The translations under genes were made by a program, and so were the position numbers. From assembly GCF_050942425.1 (NCBI RefSeq), contig NZ_CP192063.1, positions 2,418,001 through 2,482,000 on the forward strand: a DNA stretch of 64,000 nt. The letters run 5' to 3'. The stretch is from Actinoallomurus sp050942425. Its GTDB lineage: Bacteria > Actinomycetota > Actinomycetes > Streptosporangiales > Streptosporangiaceae. Positions 51,170 to 59,326 of the stretch are shown here, in pieces (the stretch's first letter is position 1; each line of letters opens with the position of its first letter). A model generated the notes under the pieces. That model was not told the DNA's origin and made no database searches. It saw only the letters and a program-made list of their open reading frames with translations.

Positions 51170-51247
51170 GTGTACCGGAGAGATCCGCTGATCGCGCGGC
51201 TCCACGTCGACCTGCGGCGTCAGGCCAGCGCTCTTTGTCGCGGCTGA
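51170..51247 (+). CDS. Putative attenuator-type leader peptide
   Basis: GTG opens a 25-codon frame reading MYRRDPLIARLHVDLRRQ then ASALCRG. The ARLHVDL...ASALCR pattern is the one seen in actinobacterial putative leader peptides ahead of regulated operons, often sulfur or amino acid genes, where a Cys codon near the end is the sensing point. No ribosome site is present, and the promoter is placed so that the mRNA would be leaderless. A GC-rich hairpin follows within 13 bases. The next gene (51343) encodes a HEAT-repeat protein. Confidence 0.65.
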   Translation: MYRRDPLIARLHVDLRRQASALCRG

Positions 51248-51259
51248 GTCCCCGTTCCC

Positions 51260-51278
51260 GGGCCGCGCGTCGCGGCCC
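51260..51278 (+). promoter_or_regulatory. Attenuator-like hairpin after the leader peptide
   Basis: GGGCCGCG (51260-51267) pairs with CGCGGCCC (51271-51278) over 8 bp, with a 3-base loop. CCCGCGCGGG (51282-51291) is a competing palindrome, and GAGTCCCC (51246) can pair with the GGGGAGGAC region at 51289-51297, giving alternative folds. Confidence 0.45.
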
Positions 51279-51342
51279 CGTCCCGCGCGGGGAGGACGAG
51301 TCCCCCCGACGCCCGTCAGACGACGACTCTCCGGAGGAACAC

Positions 51343-51966
51343 ATGACCGTCATCGACCTGCCGGTATTGCCGAGCGCGCCGCGCACCGACGAGGAGACCG
51401 GCAACCGGCTCGCCCGCGCGCTCGGCGACCGCGACGCCCGCGTCCGCCGGGCCGCCGCCGGTGCCCTCATCGACGAGCGGGAGGTGCTCGTCGGCGAGGA
51501 GGGCGTCCGCGCGCTCGTCGAGGCCGCGGACGCCGCCGACGACTCCTACGTACGCGAGGTGGCCACGGAACTGGTGCGCGCCATGCGGACCGCCGCCTGG
51601 GACATCTACGCGCTGGCCCTGCGCCGCGACGATGCCGGCCGCGCCGAGACGATCCGTGGCCTGGTCGTCCTCAAGGCCGCGGCCGAGCTCGGCGAGATCG
51701 CCCTGACCGATCCGTCCTGGAGGATCCGCGAACGCGCGGTGGCCGCCCTCGGCACGCTCGGACCCCGCGCGGCGGTCGGGCCGCTGACCAGCGTTCTCGA
51801 CGACGACGTCGTGGCCGTCCGTCGCGCCGCCGTCCAGGCCTTGGCGCGGTGGGCCGCCGACCGGCACTACGCCCGGTCGGCCCTCACGACCGCGCTGGCC
51901 GACCCGGACCCGGGCGTCCGCGCCGAGGCCCGCTGGGTCCTGGCCGCGCCCCAGGCTCGCCCGTGA
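51343..51966 (+). CDS. HEAT-repeat domain protein
   Basis: The 207-residue all-helical protein has recurring HEAT/PBS-lyase-type repeats (LARALGDRDARVRRAAAGAL, LTDPSWRIRERAVAALGTLGP, LDDDVVAVRRAAVQALARWA, LADPDPGVRAEARWVLA). Such scaffolds mediate protein contacts; partner unknown. GGAGGAAC precedes ATG 51343. The gene follows the leader peptide on the same transcript. A 9-bp hairpin overlaps its stop codon. Confidence 0.85.
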   Translation: MTVIDLPVLPSAPRTDEETGNRLARALGDRDARVRRAAAGALIDEREVLVGEEGVRALVEAADAADDSYVREVATELVRAMRTAAWDIYALALRRDDAGRAETIRGLVVLKAAAELGEIALTDPSWRIRERAVAALGTLGPRAAVGPLTSVLDDDVVAVRRAAVQALARWAADRHYARSALTTALADPDPGVRAEARWVLAAPQARP

Positions 51967-51979
51967 CCGGACGGGCGAG
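51956..51979 (+). terminator. Hairpin spanning the HEAT gene stop codon
   Basis: CTCGCCCGT (51956-51964) pairs perfectly with ACGGGCGAG (51971-51979), loop GACCGG. The stop TGA starts inside the stem. Confidence 0.6.
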
Positions 51980-52179
51980 GGGATTCCGGCGGCCGGCGGC
52001 GTGGCCGAGTGGATGGTCGCCGCCGCCGGAGACCGGCTGCGCGGCGTCGTCCACGCCGCGCCGTAGGGCGTCCGTTTCCGGCCCGAGTGTCGTGTGTGGA
52101 CCCGCGATGTCGATCACGGTCGCCCGACGCGCCGGGGAAGACGTGGCCGCGATCTTCCTTCCGTGGTTACGCTCCCGCA

Positions 52180-52758
52180 GTGGAGGAGAAGAGCGACTTT
52201 CCGGTCCCCATCGCCGCCGCGCCCGCCTATGTGATCGCCGCCCTGGCCGCCGTCTCGGCCGTCGGCGCGCTGCTCATACTCGTCACGGTGGGGTACCTGC
52301 TGGTCGCGATGCGGAGGCTGTCGGAACAGGCGGCGGCCGGCGCCGTGTTCGTCATCTTCCCCCTGCTCGGGCTCGGGCTGCTCGGCTCCGCCATCGGCAT
52401 GGGGTTCCTCGCCCGCGCGGAGTTCCGGCTGCTGCGGACCCCGCCCGTCTTCACGGCCGCGGGCGTGCGGCTGCGGGTGTTCGCGCGGCGCGGGTACGAC
52501 GTGTTCGTCCCCTGGGAGCGTGTCTCGCGGCTGCGCGTCGCCGAGAAGGGGCCCCGGCCGTACCTCCTGGTCGACGTCACCGACGCGGAGGAACTCGCGG
52601 GCGACGACGCGGGCCGGGCCGAGCGCCTGCGCCGGAACGCCGAGCGGTTCGAGGGCGCCGCGGTCGTGTACGGGCTGCGCGGCGCCCTCATCGACGTCGA
52701 GGACCTAGGCGCGGTCGTCCACCGGCTCAGCGACGGAACCGTCGCCCTCGACTACTGA
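52180..52758 (+). CDS. Membrane protein with two N-terminal helices
   Basis: This 192-residue protein has two transmembrane segments (~14-38 and ~50-72) and a cytosolic part resembling a PH-like/bPH beta domain (FTAAGVRLRVFARRGYDVFVPWERVSRLRVAEKG, YLLVDVTDAEEL). GTG start at 52180 without a ribosome site. Function unknown. Its 3' end overlaps the convergent MFS gene by 54 bases, a long coding overlap. Confidence 0.65.
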   Translation: MEEKSDFPVPIAAAPAYVIAALAAVSAVGALLILVTVGYLLVAMRRLSEQAAAGAVFVIFPLLGLGLLGSAIGMGFLARAEFRLLRTPPVFTAAGVRLRVFARRGYDVFVPWERVSRLRVAEKGPRPYLLVDVTDAEELAGDDAGRAERLRRNAERFEGAAVVYGLRGALIDVEDLGAVVHRLSDGTVALDY

Positions 52759-54225
52759 GACCGCCGGCGGCCGGCACCGGGGGAGGAGCAGGATCGGCAC
52801 GACCGCCGCCGCGGCGATCGCGAACGCCCACCAGAAGCCGGCGCCGAACGCGTGGGCCAGGCGGGACGGCAGGTCCGGTGACCGTACCCGGCTCACGGAG
52901 GCGAGGCTCCCGGTCGCGCCCGGGACCTGGTGGCGGATGGAGATCTGCAGAGCCACCGCCAGGGCGGCGACGCCGAAGGAACTGCCCACCCGCACGACGA
53001 TGTTGCTCGCCGTCGTGGCCGCCGGCACCGCCGCTCTGCTCAGGCGGAGGTACGCGGCCGCCATCAGCGACGGCATCATCATGCCGTGGCCGATCCCGAC
53101 GAGGAGCATGGCCGCACCCAGGAGGAGCCTGCTCGTGTCGGCGTTCAGCCGGGTGTACGCCGACAGCCCGGCCAGCACGACGACGAGCCCGGACACGGCC
53201 AGCGCGCGGGAGCCGACGCGGTCCGTGAGCCGCCCCGCGAACGGCATGCTGATCGCCGCGCCGATCCCCATGGGGGCCAGCAACAGCCCGGCGTGCAGCG
53301 GGCTGTCGGAGCGCACCGTCTGGAGGTACAGCGGGGCCATGAACGTCACCCCGAACAGGGCCCCGACGTAGACGAACAGAGAGACGGCCGAGGCCGTGAA
53401 CCCCCGGTCCCGGAAGAGCCGCACGTCGACCAGTGCGCGGTCGCCCCGGGTCAGCGCGCGTACGGCGAAGACGGCGATGAGCGCGACACCGGCGCCCGCC
53501 CAGCCGTACACCTGCGGGTCGGTGAGGCCGTGGCCGTTCCCGGTCTGGGACAGGCCGTAGACGAGGGCGGCCACGCCGGGGGAGAGCAGCGCGAGGCCGA
53601 ACACGTCGAGCGGGGTGTCGGCCTGCCGCTCGGTGTCGCGGGGCAGCCACGCGAACGCGGCCAGGAGCGCGAGCGCGCAGACGGGCACGTTCACGTAGAA
53701 CATCCAGCGCCAGGACAGGTCGTCGACGATCAGCCCGCCGAGCACCGGGCCCAGGACCGGTCCGAGCATGGCCGGGACGGCGACGACGCTCATCACCCGG
53801 CCCATCCGCTCGGGGCCGGCCTTGCGGGCGAGCATCGTCTGCCCGACGGGCATGAGCATGCCCCCGCCGATCGCCTGCACGACGCGGAACGCGATGAGGC
53901 TGGTCACCGACCAGGCGGCGCCGCAGAGCACGGAACCGGCGATGAACAGGACGATCGAGGTGATCCACATCGTCCTGCCGCCGAACCGCTGAACGGCCCA
54001 GCCGGTGAGCGGGATGGTCATGGCGAGGGCGAGCGTGTAGCCCGTCATCACCCACTGGATGGTGGACAGGGAGGTGTGGAAGTCACGGCCGAGCGTGTTG
54101 ATCGCCACGTTGACGATCGTCGCGTCGAGGATCGTCATCATCGCGCCGAGGACGACGACGGCGGCCAGCCGTCGAAGCTCCGGATCGAAGACCGCGTCCC
54201 CCGGCCGGTCGGTGACGGAAGTCAT
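52705..54225 (-). CDS. DHA2-family (EmrB/QacA-type) drug-efflux MFS transporter
   Basis: The 506-residue protein has 14 transmembrane helices and the DHA2 motifs (LDATIVNVAINTLGRDFH, GRRxxx-like RFGGRTMW, PVGQTMLARKAGPERMGRVM, GPVLGPVLGGLIVDDLSWRWMFYVNVP). It should export cationic drugs or antibiotics. Divergent from the TetR gene at 54332 with three repeated operator half-sites between them. Confidence 0.93.
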   Translation of the reverse strand: MTSVTDRPGDAVFDPELRRLAAVVVLGAMMTILDATIVNVAINTLGRDFHTSLSTIQWVMTGYTLALAMTIPLTGWAVQRFGGRTMWITSIVLFIAGSVLCGAAWSVTSLIAFRVVQAIGGGMLMPVGQTMLARKAGPERMGRVMSVVAVPAMLGPVLGPVLGGLIVDDLSWRWMFYVNVPVCALALLAAFAWLPRDTERQADTPLDVFGLALLSPGVAALVYGLSQTGNGHGLTDPQVYGWAGAGVALIAVFAVRALTRGDRALVDVRLFRDRGFTASAVSLFVYVGALFGVTFMAPLYLQTVRSDSPLHAGLLLAPMGIGAAISMPFAGRLTDRVGSRALAVSGLVVVLAGLSAYTRLNADTSRLLLGAAMLLVGIGHGMMMPSLMAAAYLRLSRAAVPAATTASNIVVRVGSSFGVAALAVALQISIRHQVPGATGSLASVSRVRSPDLPSRLAHAFGAGFWWAFAIAAAAVVPILLLPRCRPPAVSVVEGDGSVAEPVDDRA

Positions 54226-54244
54226 GCCCCTGACTCCTTCGGCG

Positions 54245-54293
54245 TACGCTGTAGCGGAATTTCGTACAGCGTATCGGCAAATCGTACGCTGTA
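54245..54293. promoter_or_regulatory. Three-copy TetR operator array
   Basis: TACGCTGTA at 54245-54253, its inverse TACAGCGTA at 54265-54273, and TACGCTGTA again at 54285-54293 are spaced exactly 20 bp. The first two make a 9-bp-arm inverted repeat, and two overlapping dimer sites can share the central half. Located between the divergent MFS and TetR genes. Confidence 0.75.
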
Positions 54294-54331
54294 TCGATCA
54301 ACAACGGACATAGCCGGATAACATTTTGGGC

Positions 54332-55072
54332 GTGGGTGCCTCGGAGCAGGTCAGCGACCGTAATCAGGCGAAAGCGCGGCCGGCGACCCCCGTCTGGGCA
54401 CGGGAGTCCGGCAAACGGCGATCGACGCTGACGCGCGAGGCGATCGTCGCGGCGGCGCTGCGGATCGCCGACGCCGAAGGGCTCGCCGCCGTCTCGATCC
54501 GGCGGATCGCGACCGAGCTCGACGCCCGCACGATGAGCCTGTACTCCTACATCGACAGCAAGGCCGACCTGTTCGACCTCATGGGCGACGAGGTCGCGGG
54601 CGAGGTGGTCATCCGCGAGGGGCTGCCGGCCGAATGGCGGCAGGCGATCACGATGATCGCCTGCCGGGAGCGGGAGGTCGGCCTGCGCCACCCCTGGCAG
54701 GTCGACCTGGTCACCCAGCGGCCCGGCGCCATGATCGGCCCGAACGGTCTGCGTCATCTCGAGCAGTCGGTCGCGGCGCTCGCCGGTCTGCGGCTGGAGC
54801 CCCACGACGCCTGGCGGGTCATCGCGGCGGTCGACGACTACGTCCTCGGCTTCGTCGGCCGCGAGACCCGGGAGCGGGAGATCGCCCGGCACGCCGAGGC
54901 CACCGGCCTCGAAGGCGAAGCGCTCGTCCGGCCCTACCTGCAAGACCTCGCCGACAGCGGCGAGTTCGTGGCCATCACCCCCCTGCTCAGAGACGGCCTC
55001 CGGTGCACCGGACGCGACTTCGAGCAGGGCCTGAACTGGATGCTCGACGGAATCGAGCGGCAGTACGGCTAA
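54332..55072 (+). CDS. TetR/AcrR-family regulator of efflux gene
   Basis: The ~246-residue protein has a Lys/Arg-rich N-terminus, the HTH (IVAAALRIADAEGLAAVSIRRIATELDARTMSLYSYIDSK, ~32-72) and a TetR_C ligand domain ending LNWMLDGIERQYG. GTG at 54332 is preferred; TTG at 54326 is in frame. It should repress the divergent MFS pump via the operator array. Confidence 0.9.
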   Translation: MGASEQVSDRNQAKARPATPVWARESGKRRSTLTREAIVAAALRIADAEGLAAVSIRRIATELDARTMSLYSYIDSKADLFDLMGDEVAGEVVIREGLPAEWRQAITMIACREREVGLRHPWQVDLVTQRPGAMIGPNGLRHLEQSVAALAGLRLEPHDAWRVIAAVDDYVLGFVGRETREREIARHAEATGLEGEALVRPYLQDLADSGEFVAITPLLRDGLRCTGRDFEQGLNWMLDGIERQYG

Positions 55073-55480
55073 GGGGCGGCACCCCCACGTACGGGCGCGC
55101 AGGCGCCTCTTAGGGGCAGGGATCTCGACGCTGAGGCTTCGCGCGTCCGGCGGGTCCGGGCCGCGGACGGGGACGGCGCGGTACGGGCCTGCAGGGTGCC
55201 TTACAGGGCAGGGTTCTCACGCTGAGGCTTCGCGTGCGGCGGGCTCGGCAGCTTGCCGCCCCGGGGCGAAGCGCCATGGTCCGGGGCGAGGTGCGCGTGT
55301 TCGGTGCTGAGCTCGGGTGCCCGGCGGGCGCCGAGGGTGCCTCAGCGGGGCGGGGCTGCTCAGGATGGAGTGCTCGCGTTCGATGCCGGGGTTTCGGCAT
55401 TCGGGCGGGTCCAGAGGCCGCCGTCGCGTGGGGACCGGAGGGCGCCTTCGTGCTGGGAGGCGCCCTCCGGTCCCGGGCGT
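55073..55480. repeat. Intergenic region built of imperfect direct repeats
   Basis: A ~63-bp unit beginning TACGGGC and ending CGGCGGG occurs at 55090-55154 and 55182-55243. Both contain CGCTGAGGCTTCGCG, which resembles the minus-strand gene end at 55490-55510 (CGCTGAGGCGTGCCTTCG), so the repeats seem to derive from that gene's 3' end. No convincing gene otherwise. Confidence 0.6.
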
Positions 55481-56212
55481 TCAGGCGCTGAGGCGTGCCT
55501 TCGGGCGGGCGCTGATGACGGCCGCCGCTCCGGTCGCCACGGCGATCACACCCAGGAACGCGAGCACTCCGAACGGTCCGCCGGTGTACGGCAGATGCGG
55601 CAGACGCGGCGCGCCGACCGTCGACAGCTCTCCCTTGCCGGCCGGGGCACCCAGGGGCGGCTGGGTCGCCGGAGGCTGCGTGACCGGGGGCGCGGAGCCC
55701 GGCGGCTGGGCACCCGGCGGCTGAGTGCCGGGCGGCTGTGAACCCGGAGGCTGACCGCCGGGCGGGCTCGGCTGGCCGGGCGGGGTCGGCTGACCCGGCG
55801 GGGTCGGCTGGCCCGGTGCCGGCGGCGAGCCCGGAGCCGGGCGGGGGGCCGAGCACCCTGCGCAGAGCCCGAGGGAGGCTCCGACATTGGCGCGGCCCAG
55901 GGACACCTTCACGCCGGCGGACAGGGAGGCGCGGCGCCCCGACAGGTTCACGCCGATCGGAAGGTTCACGTGAAGGCCGGAGCCGGTGGAGCGCCGTGCG
56001 GTGCTCGACGAGATGCCGGACGTCGCCTTCCGCACGGTGCGAGTGGTCCGGTCCGTCGTCTTCACGACGCCGGACACGGTCTTGGTCACGGGCGTGGTCA
56101 GGTCGCCGCCGAGACCGAGCCCACCGGTCTCGGCGTGGGCGACACCGCTGAGGGCGGTACCGCCGAGGATCGTCAGGCCGGCCGTCGCGGCCAGCCTCGT
56201 GCGTGTTCGCAT
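55481..56212 (-). CDS. LPXTG-type wall-anchored protein with Pro/Gly stalk
   Basis: The 243-residue protein has a signal peptide (~1-27, ending GVAHA), a Thr/Ser-rich globular part with a Cys pair (GLCAGC), a Pro/Gly/Gln stalk of about 60 residues (repeated PPGQPT and PPG units) and a C-terminal sorting signal: LPYTG (207-211), hydrophobic helix, and ARPKAR tail. Sortase would fix it to the cell wall. No sortase gene is near. GGAGAG precedes the ATG at 56212. Confidence 0.82.
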   Translation of the reverse strand: MRTRTRLAATAGLTILGGTALSGVAHAETGGLGLGGDLTTPVTKTVSGVVKTTDRTTRTVRKATSGISSSTARRSTGSGLHVNLPIGVNLSGRRASLSAGVKVSLGRANVGASLGLCAGCSAPRPAPGSPPAPGQPTPPGQPTPPGQPSPPGGQPPGSQPPGTQPPGAQPPGSAPPVTQPPATQPPLGAPAGKGELSTVGAPRLPHLPYTGGPFGVLAFLGVIAVATGAAAVISARPKARLSA

Positions 56213-56479
56213 GGGGGATCTCTCCAGGTAGAAGGAGCGGGGGCCGAGACCGGGAGACAGGGCGGCGCACGGGCCGGCGGTGGCGTGGACACGCCTTCGC
56301 AGGCCGACGGCACCTTCTGGCCCCCTCCCGGTCGCGTGCGCCGGAAGAACTCGGACGCACCGTACGAACCGCGACTAGTCTGTCACGAGCGGTAGTTCAT
56401 GGGAATGATCGACCGGTCACTCCTTACCTCCGGGCCGGGGCGCGGAGCGGCGCGCGCGATGGCTGGGCAGACTGGGGGA

Positions 56480-57046
56480 GTGACCCGACTCATCGCAGGA
56501 ACGGCCGGAGGCCGGCGCATCTCGGTTCCCTCCGGCCGTGACACCCGGCCGACCAGCGACCGCGCCCGCGAAGGGCTGTTCGCCTCGATCCACTCGCTGC
56601 TCGGCGACCTGACCGGCCTGCGGGCGGCCGACCTGTTCGCGGGGTCCGGGGCGGTGGGGCTGGAGGCGCTGTCACGCGGGGCGGCGCACGTGCTGCTGGT
56701 CGAGTCGGCGCCGCGCGCCGCCAAGGTGATCAAGGCCAACATCGACGCCCTCGGGCTGCCCGGCGCCGAACTGGTGACCGACCGCGTCGAGCGGGTGGTG
56801 CGGCGCCCGGCGCCCGAGCCGTACGACCTGATCTTCGCGGACCCGCCGTACGCCGTGAGCGGCGAGGTCGTCACCCGGATCCTCGAGGACCTGCGTGATC
56901 ACGGCTGGCTGGCGCCGGACGCGCTGGTCGCGATCGAGCGGGCCACCCGGGACGGACCGGTCCGCTGGCCGGCGGGGTATGAGGAGGGCAGGGCCCGTCG
57001 CTACGGCGAAGGGACGCTTTGGTACGGTCACGCCGCAGGTCACTGA
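56480..57046 (+). CDS. rsmD: 16S rRNA (guanine(966)-N2)-methyltransferase
   Basis: The ~188-residue protein has RLIAGTAGGRRI, RPTSDRAREGLF, AdoMet loop DLFAGSGAVGLEALSRGA and the catalytic FADPPY. It methylates G966 in 16S rRNA on the small subunit. GTG 56480 gives the usual family N-terminus; an ATG at 56459 is in frame. Followed closely by coaD, the conserved actinobacterial order. Confidence 0.94.
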   Translation: MTRLIAGTAGGRRISVPSGRDTRPTSDRAREGLFASIHSLLGDLTGLRAADLFAGSGAVGLEALSRGAAHVLLVESAPRAAKVIKANIDALGLPGAELVTDRVERVVRRPAPEPYDLIFADPPYAVSGEVVTRILEDLRDHGWLAPDALVAIERATRDGPVRWPAGYEEGRARRYGEGTLWYGHAAGH

Positions 57047-57075
57047 CGGCTTCCTCAGCGAAGGGTGCTCACCTC

Positions 57076-57555
57076 GTGCGCCGTGTTGTCTGTCCGGGCT
57101 CCTACGACCCCGTCACCAACGGACACCTCGACATCATCAGCCGGGCGTCACGGCTGTACGACGAGGTCGTCGTCGCCGTCCTCATCAACATTTCCAAGAA
57201 GAGCCTCTTCACCGTCGACGAACGCGTCGAGATGATCGCCGAGGTGACGAAGCAGTACGGCAACGTCGTCGTCGAGAAGTTCCACGGACTCACGGTCGAC
57301 TTCTGCCGCGAGCGCGACATCCCGGTGATCGTCCGTGGTCTGCGCGCGGTCAGCGACTTCGACTACGAGCTGCAGATCGCGCAGATGAACCACCAGCTGG
57401 CCGGGGTGGAGACGATGTTCATGGCCACGAACCCGCTGTACTCCTTCCTGTCCTCCAGCCTGGTCAAGGAGGTCGCGCAGTACGGCGGAGACGTCTCCGG
57501 ACTGGTGCCCGAGCCGGTCGAGCGGCGGCTCATCCGGCGCTTCGAGCAGTCCTAA
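57076..57555 (+). CDS. coaD: Phosphopantetheine adenylyltransferase
   Basis: The 159-residue nucleotidyltransferase transfers AMP to 4'-phosphopantetheine in CoA synthesis. It has PGSYDPVTNGHLDII (T/HxGH), KKSLFTVDERVEMI, RGLRAVSDFDYELQ, and the YSFLSSSLVKEVA motif that replaces ISSTxxR. GTG start at 57076. Typical family length. Confidence 0.96.
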   Translation: MRRVVCPGSYDPVTNGHLDIISRASRLYDEVVVAVLINISKKSLFTVDERVEMIAEVTKQYGNVVVEKFHGLTVDFCRERDIPVIVRGLRAVSDFDYELQIAQMNHQLAGVETMFMATNPLYSFLSSSLVKEVAQYGGDVSGLVPEPVERRLIRRFEQS

Positions 57556-57666
57556 AGCGGTTCTGAGCGGACCGCCCGCCAGGTGACGGCGGGGTGGCCG
57601 AGTTGGGGGAACGCCCGCGCGTTGGTAACCTTGCCAATCGACCTTGTACGACGGCGGTGATGCGCC

Positions 57667-58251
57667 ATGCCTCACGGAAGCAGGAAGAACCTGACCCGCA
57701 TCGATCCCCGGGCTCCATTCGTGATCGACACGACCACGCTGGGCCGCAGACCGGGATCGATGCGCGAGGAATCCAGGACCGTGGCGGCTCCGGCGGATCT
57801 CGGCGTCGAGATGGTCGGTGTCCCCGAGGGCGCCGACATCGAGCTGGACCTTCGGCTCGAGGCGGTCATGGAGGGCGTGCTCGTCTCGGGCACGGCGCGG
57901 GCACCTCTCACCGGAGAGTGCGCGCGCTGCCTGGACCCGGTCACCTTGTCCATCGAGGTGGACTTCCAGGAGCTCTTCGTCTACTCCGACACTCGCTCCG
58001 GCGAGAGCGCGGAGGATGACGAGTTCCGTCTCGAGGGAGATCTCATCGATCTCGAGCCGGTGGTCCGGGACGCGATGGTGCTCGCACTGCCGCTGTCCCC
58101 GCTGTGCCAGGACGACTGTCCCGGCCTGTGCTCGGAGTGCGGGGTGCGGCTGGCCGACGCCGAGCCGGACCACCACCACGAGGCCGTCGACCCCCGGTGG
58201 GCGGCATTGCAGGGCATGTTGGATCAACGACAAGAAGACCAGGAGGGCTGA
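57667..58251 (+). CDS. DUF177 (YceD-like) protein
   Basis: The 194-residue protein has the YceD pattern: a central GTARAPLTGECARCLDPVTL with CxxC, an acidic stretch, then CQDDCPGLCSECGVRL with four Cys that may bind zinc. It precedes rpmF with one base between, as in most bacteria, and is thought to assist rRNA or ribosome production. Confidence 0.92.
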   Translation: MPHGSRKNLTRIDPRAPFVIDTTTLGRRPGSMREESRTVAAPADLGVEMVGVPEGADIELDLRLEAVMEGVLVSGTARAPLTGECARCLDPVTLSIEVDFQELFVYSDTRSGESAEDDEFRLEGDLIDLEPVVRDAMVLALPLSPLCQDDCPGLCSECGVRLADAEPDHHHEAVDPRWAALQGMLDQRQEDQEG

Positions 58252-58252
58252 C

Positions 58253-58429
58253 GTGGCCGTACCTAAGCGGAAGAAGTCGCGCAGCAACACGCGGCACCGT
58301 CGCTCGCAGTGGAAGACCCAGGCGCCGACGCTCGTGCGCTGCCCGCAGTGCCGCGACGAGAAGCTGCCGCACACCGCGTGCCCGACCTGCGGCACCTACA
58401 ACCGCCGACAGGTCGTCGACGTGGCCTGA
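58253..58429 (+). CDS. rpmF: 50S ribosomal protein L32
   Basis: The 58-residue L32 begins AVPKRKKSRSNTRHRRSQWK and has the zinc site CPQC...CPTC. Start is GTG at 58253, one base after the DUF177 stop, so translation is coupled. Part of the large ribosomal subunit. Confidence 0.96.
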   Translation: MAVPKRKKSRSNTRHRRSQWKTQAPTLVRCPQCRDEKLPHTACPTCGTYNRRQVVDVA

Positions 58430-58606
58430 GCGACGTACCCCGGGGGCGGCCGCAATGCCGCCCCCGACCTCGTCTCGCGATGAAGACTCGCCCGAGGTCG
58501 TGGCGGACGCCGGAGACACCCGGCGTGCGCCTCGCCCTCGCGGACCCTTCCTCGGAGGAAGAACCGTGAGAATGCCCTACGACGCGACCCTCGTTGTGGG
58601 TGTCGC

Positions 58607-59326
58607 GTGAAGACCGATCATTCGGCGTCCGACCGTGGCCCGCTCGAGGACGCCCTCGGCGTCCACCCCGACCCGGCGCTCCTCGAACGCGCCCTGACCC
58701 ACCGGTCCTACGCCTACGAGAACGGCGGGCTGCCGACCAACGAGCGCCTGGAGTTCCTCGGCGACTCGGTGCTCGGCCTCGTCGTCACCGACACCCTGTT
58801 CCGCAACCATCCGGACCTGCCCGAGGGACAGCTCGCCAAGCTGCGGGCCGCGGTGGTCAACATGCGCGCCCTCGCCGGCGTGGCCCGCGCGCTCGGTCTG
58901 GGCGCCTACATCCGGCTCGGCCGCGGCGAGGAGGGCACCGGAGGGCGCGACAAGTCCTCGATCCTCGCCGACACGCTCGAGGCGCTGATCGGCGCGGTCT
59001 ACCTCGACCTGGGCCTCAAGGCCGCCGACGAGCTGGTCCACCGGCTGTTCGACCCGCTGATCACCCGCTCGGCCAGCCTGGGCGCCGGGCTGGACTGGAA
59101 GACCTCCCTGCAGGAGCTGACCGCCACGGAGGAGCTCGGCGTTCCCGAGTACCACGTGGAGGAGAGCGGCCCGGACCACCAGAAGACGTTCCGCGCCGTG
59201 GTCGTCGTCGGCGGTACGGAGTACGGCCGCGGCGAGGGGCGCAGCAAGAAGGAGGCCGAGCAGCAGGCGGCCGAGGCCGCGTGGCGGGCGATCCGCGAGC
59301 GCTCCGGAGAGAAGCCGAAAGAGTAA
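58607..59326 (+). CDS. rnc: Ribonuclease III
   Basis: The 239-residue RNase III cleaves double-stranded RNA. It has the catalytic signature NERLEFLGDSVLGLVV (~44-60), the second active-site block DTLEALIGAVYLD, and a C-terminal dsRNA-binding domain (SLQELTATEELGVPEY, GRSKKEAEQQAAEAAW). GTG start at 58607. Overlaps mutM by 1 base (TAATG). Confidence 0.96.
   Translation: MKTDHSASDRGPLEDALGVHPDPALLERALTHRSYAYENGGLPTNERLEFLGDSVLGLVVTDTLFRNHPDLPEGQLAKLRAAVVNMRALAGVARALGLGAYIRLGRGEEGTGGRDKSSILADTLEALIGAVYLDLGLKAADELVHRLFDPLITRSASLGAGLDWKTSLQELTATEELGVPEYHVEESGPDHQKTFRAVVVVGGTEYGRGEGRSKKEAEQQAAEAAWRAIRERSGEKPKE

Noticed and set aside
57590..57640. tRNA-like sequence (GGGGTGGCCGAGTTGG) upstream of the DUF177 gene
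   Set aside because: It resembles the 5' part of a class II tRNA, but no anticodon stem, T-loop (GTTCGAATC) or acceptor partner follows; more likely promoter/leader DNA.
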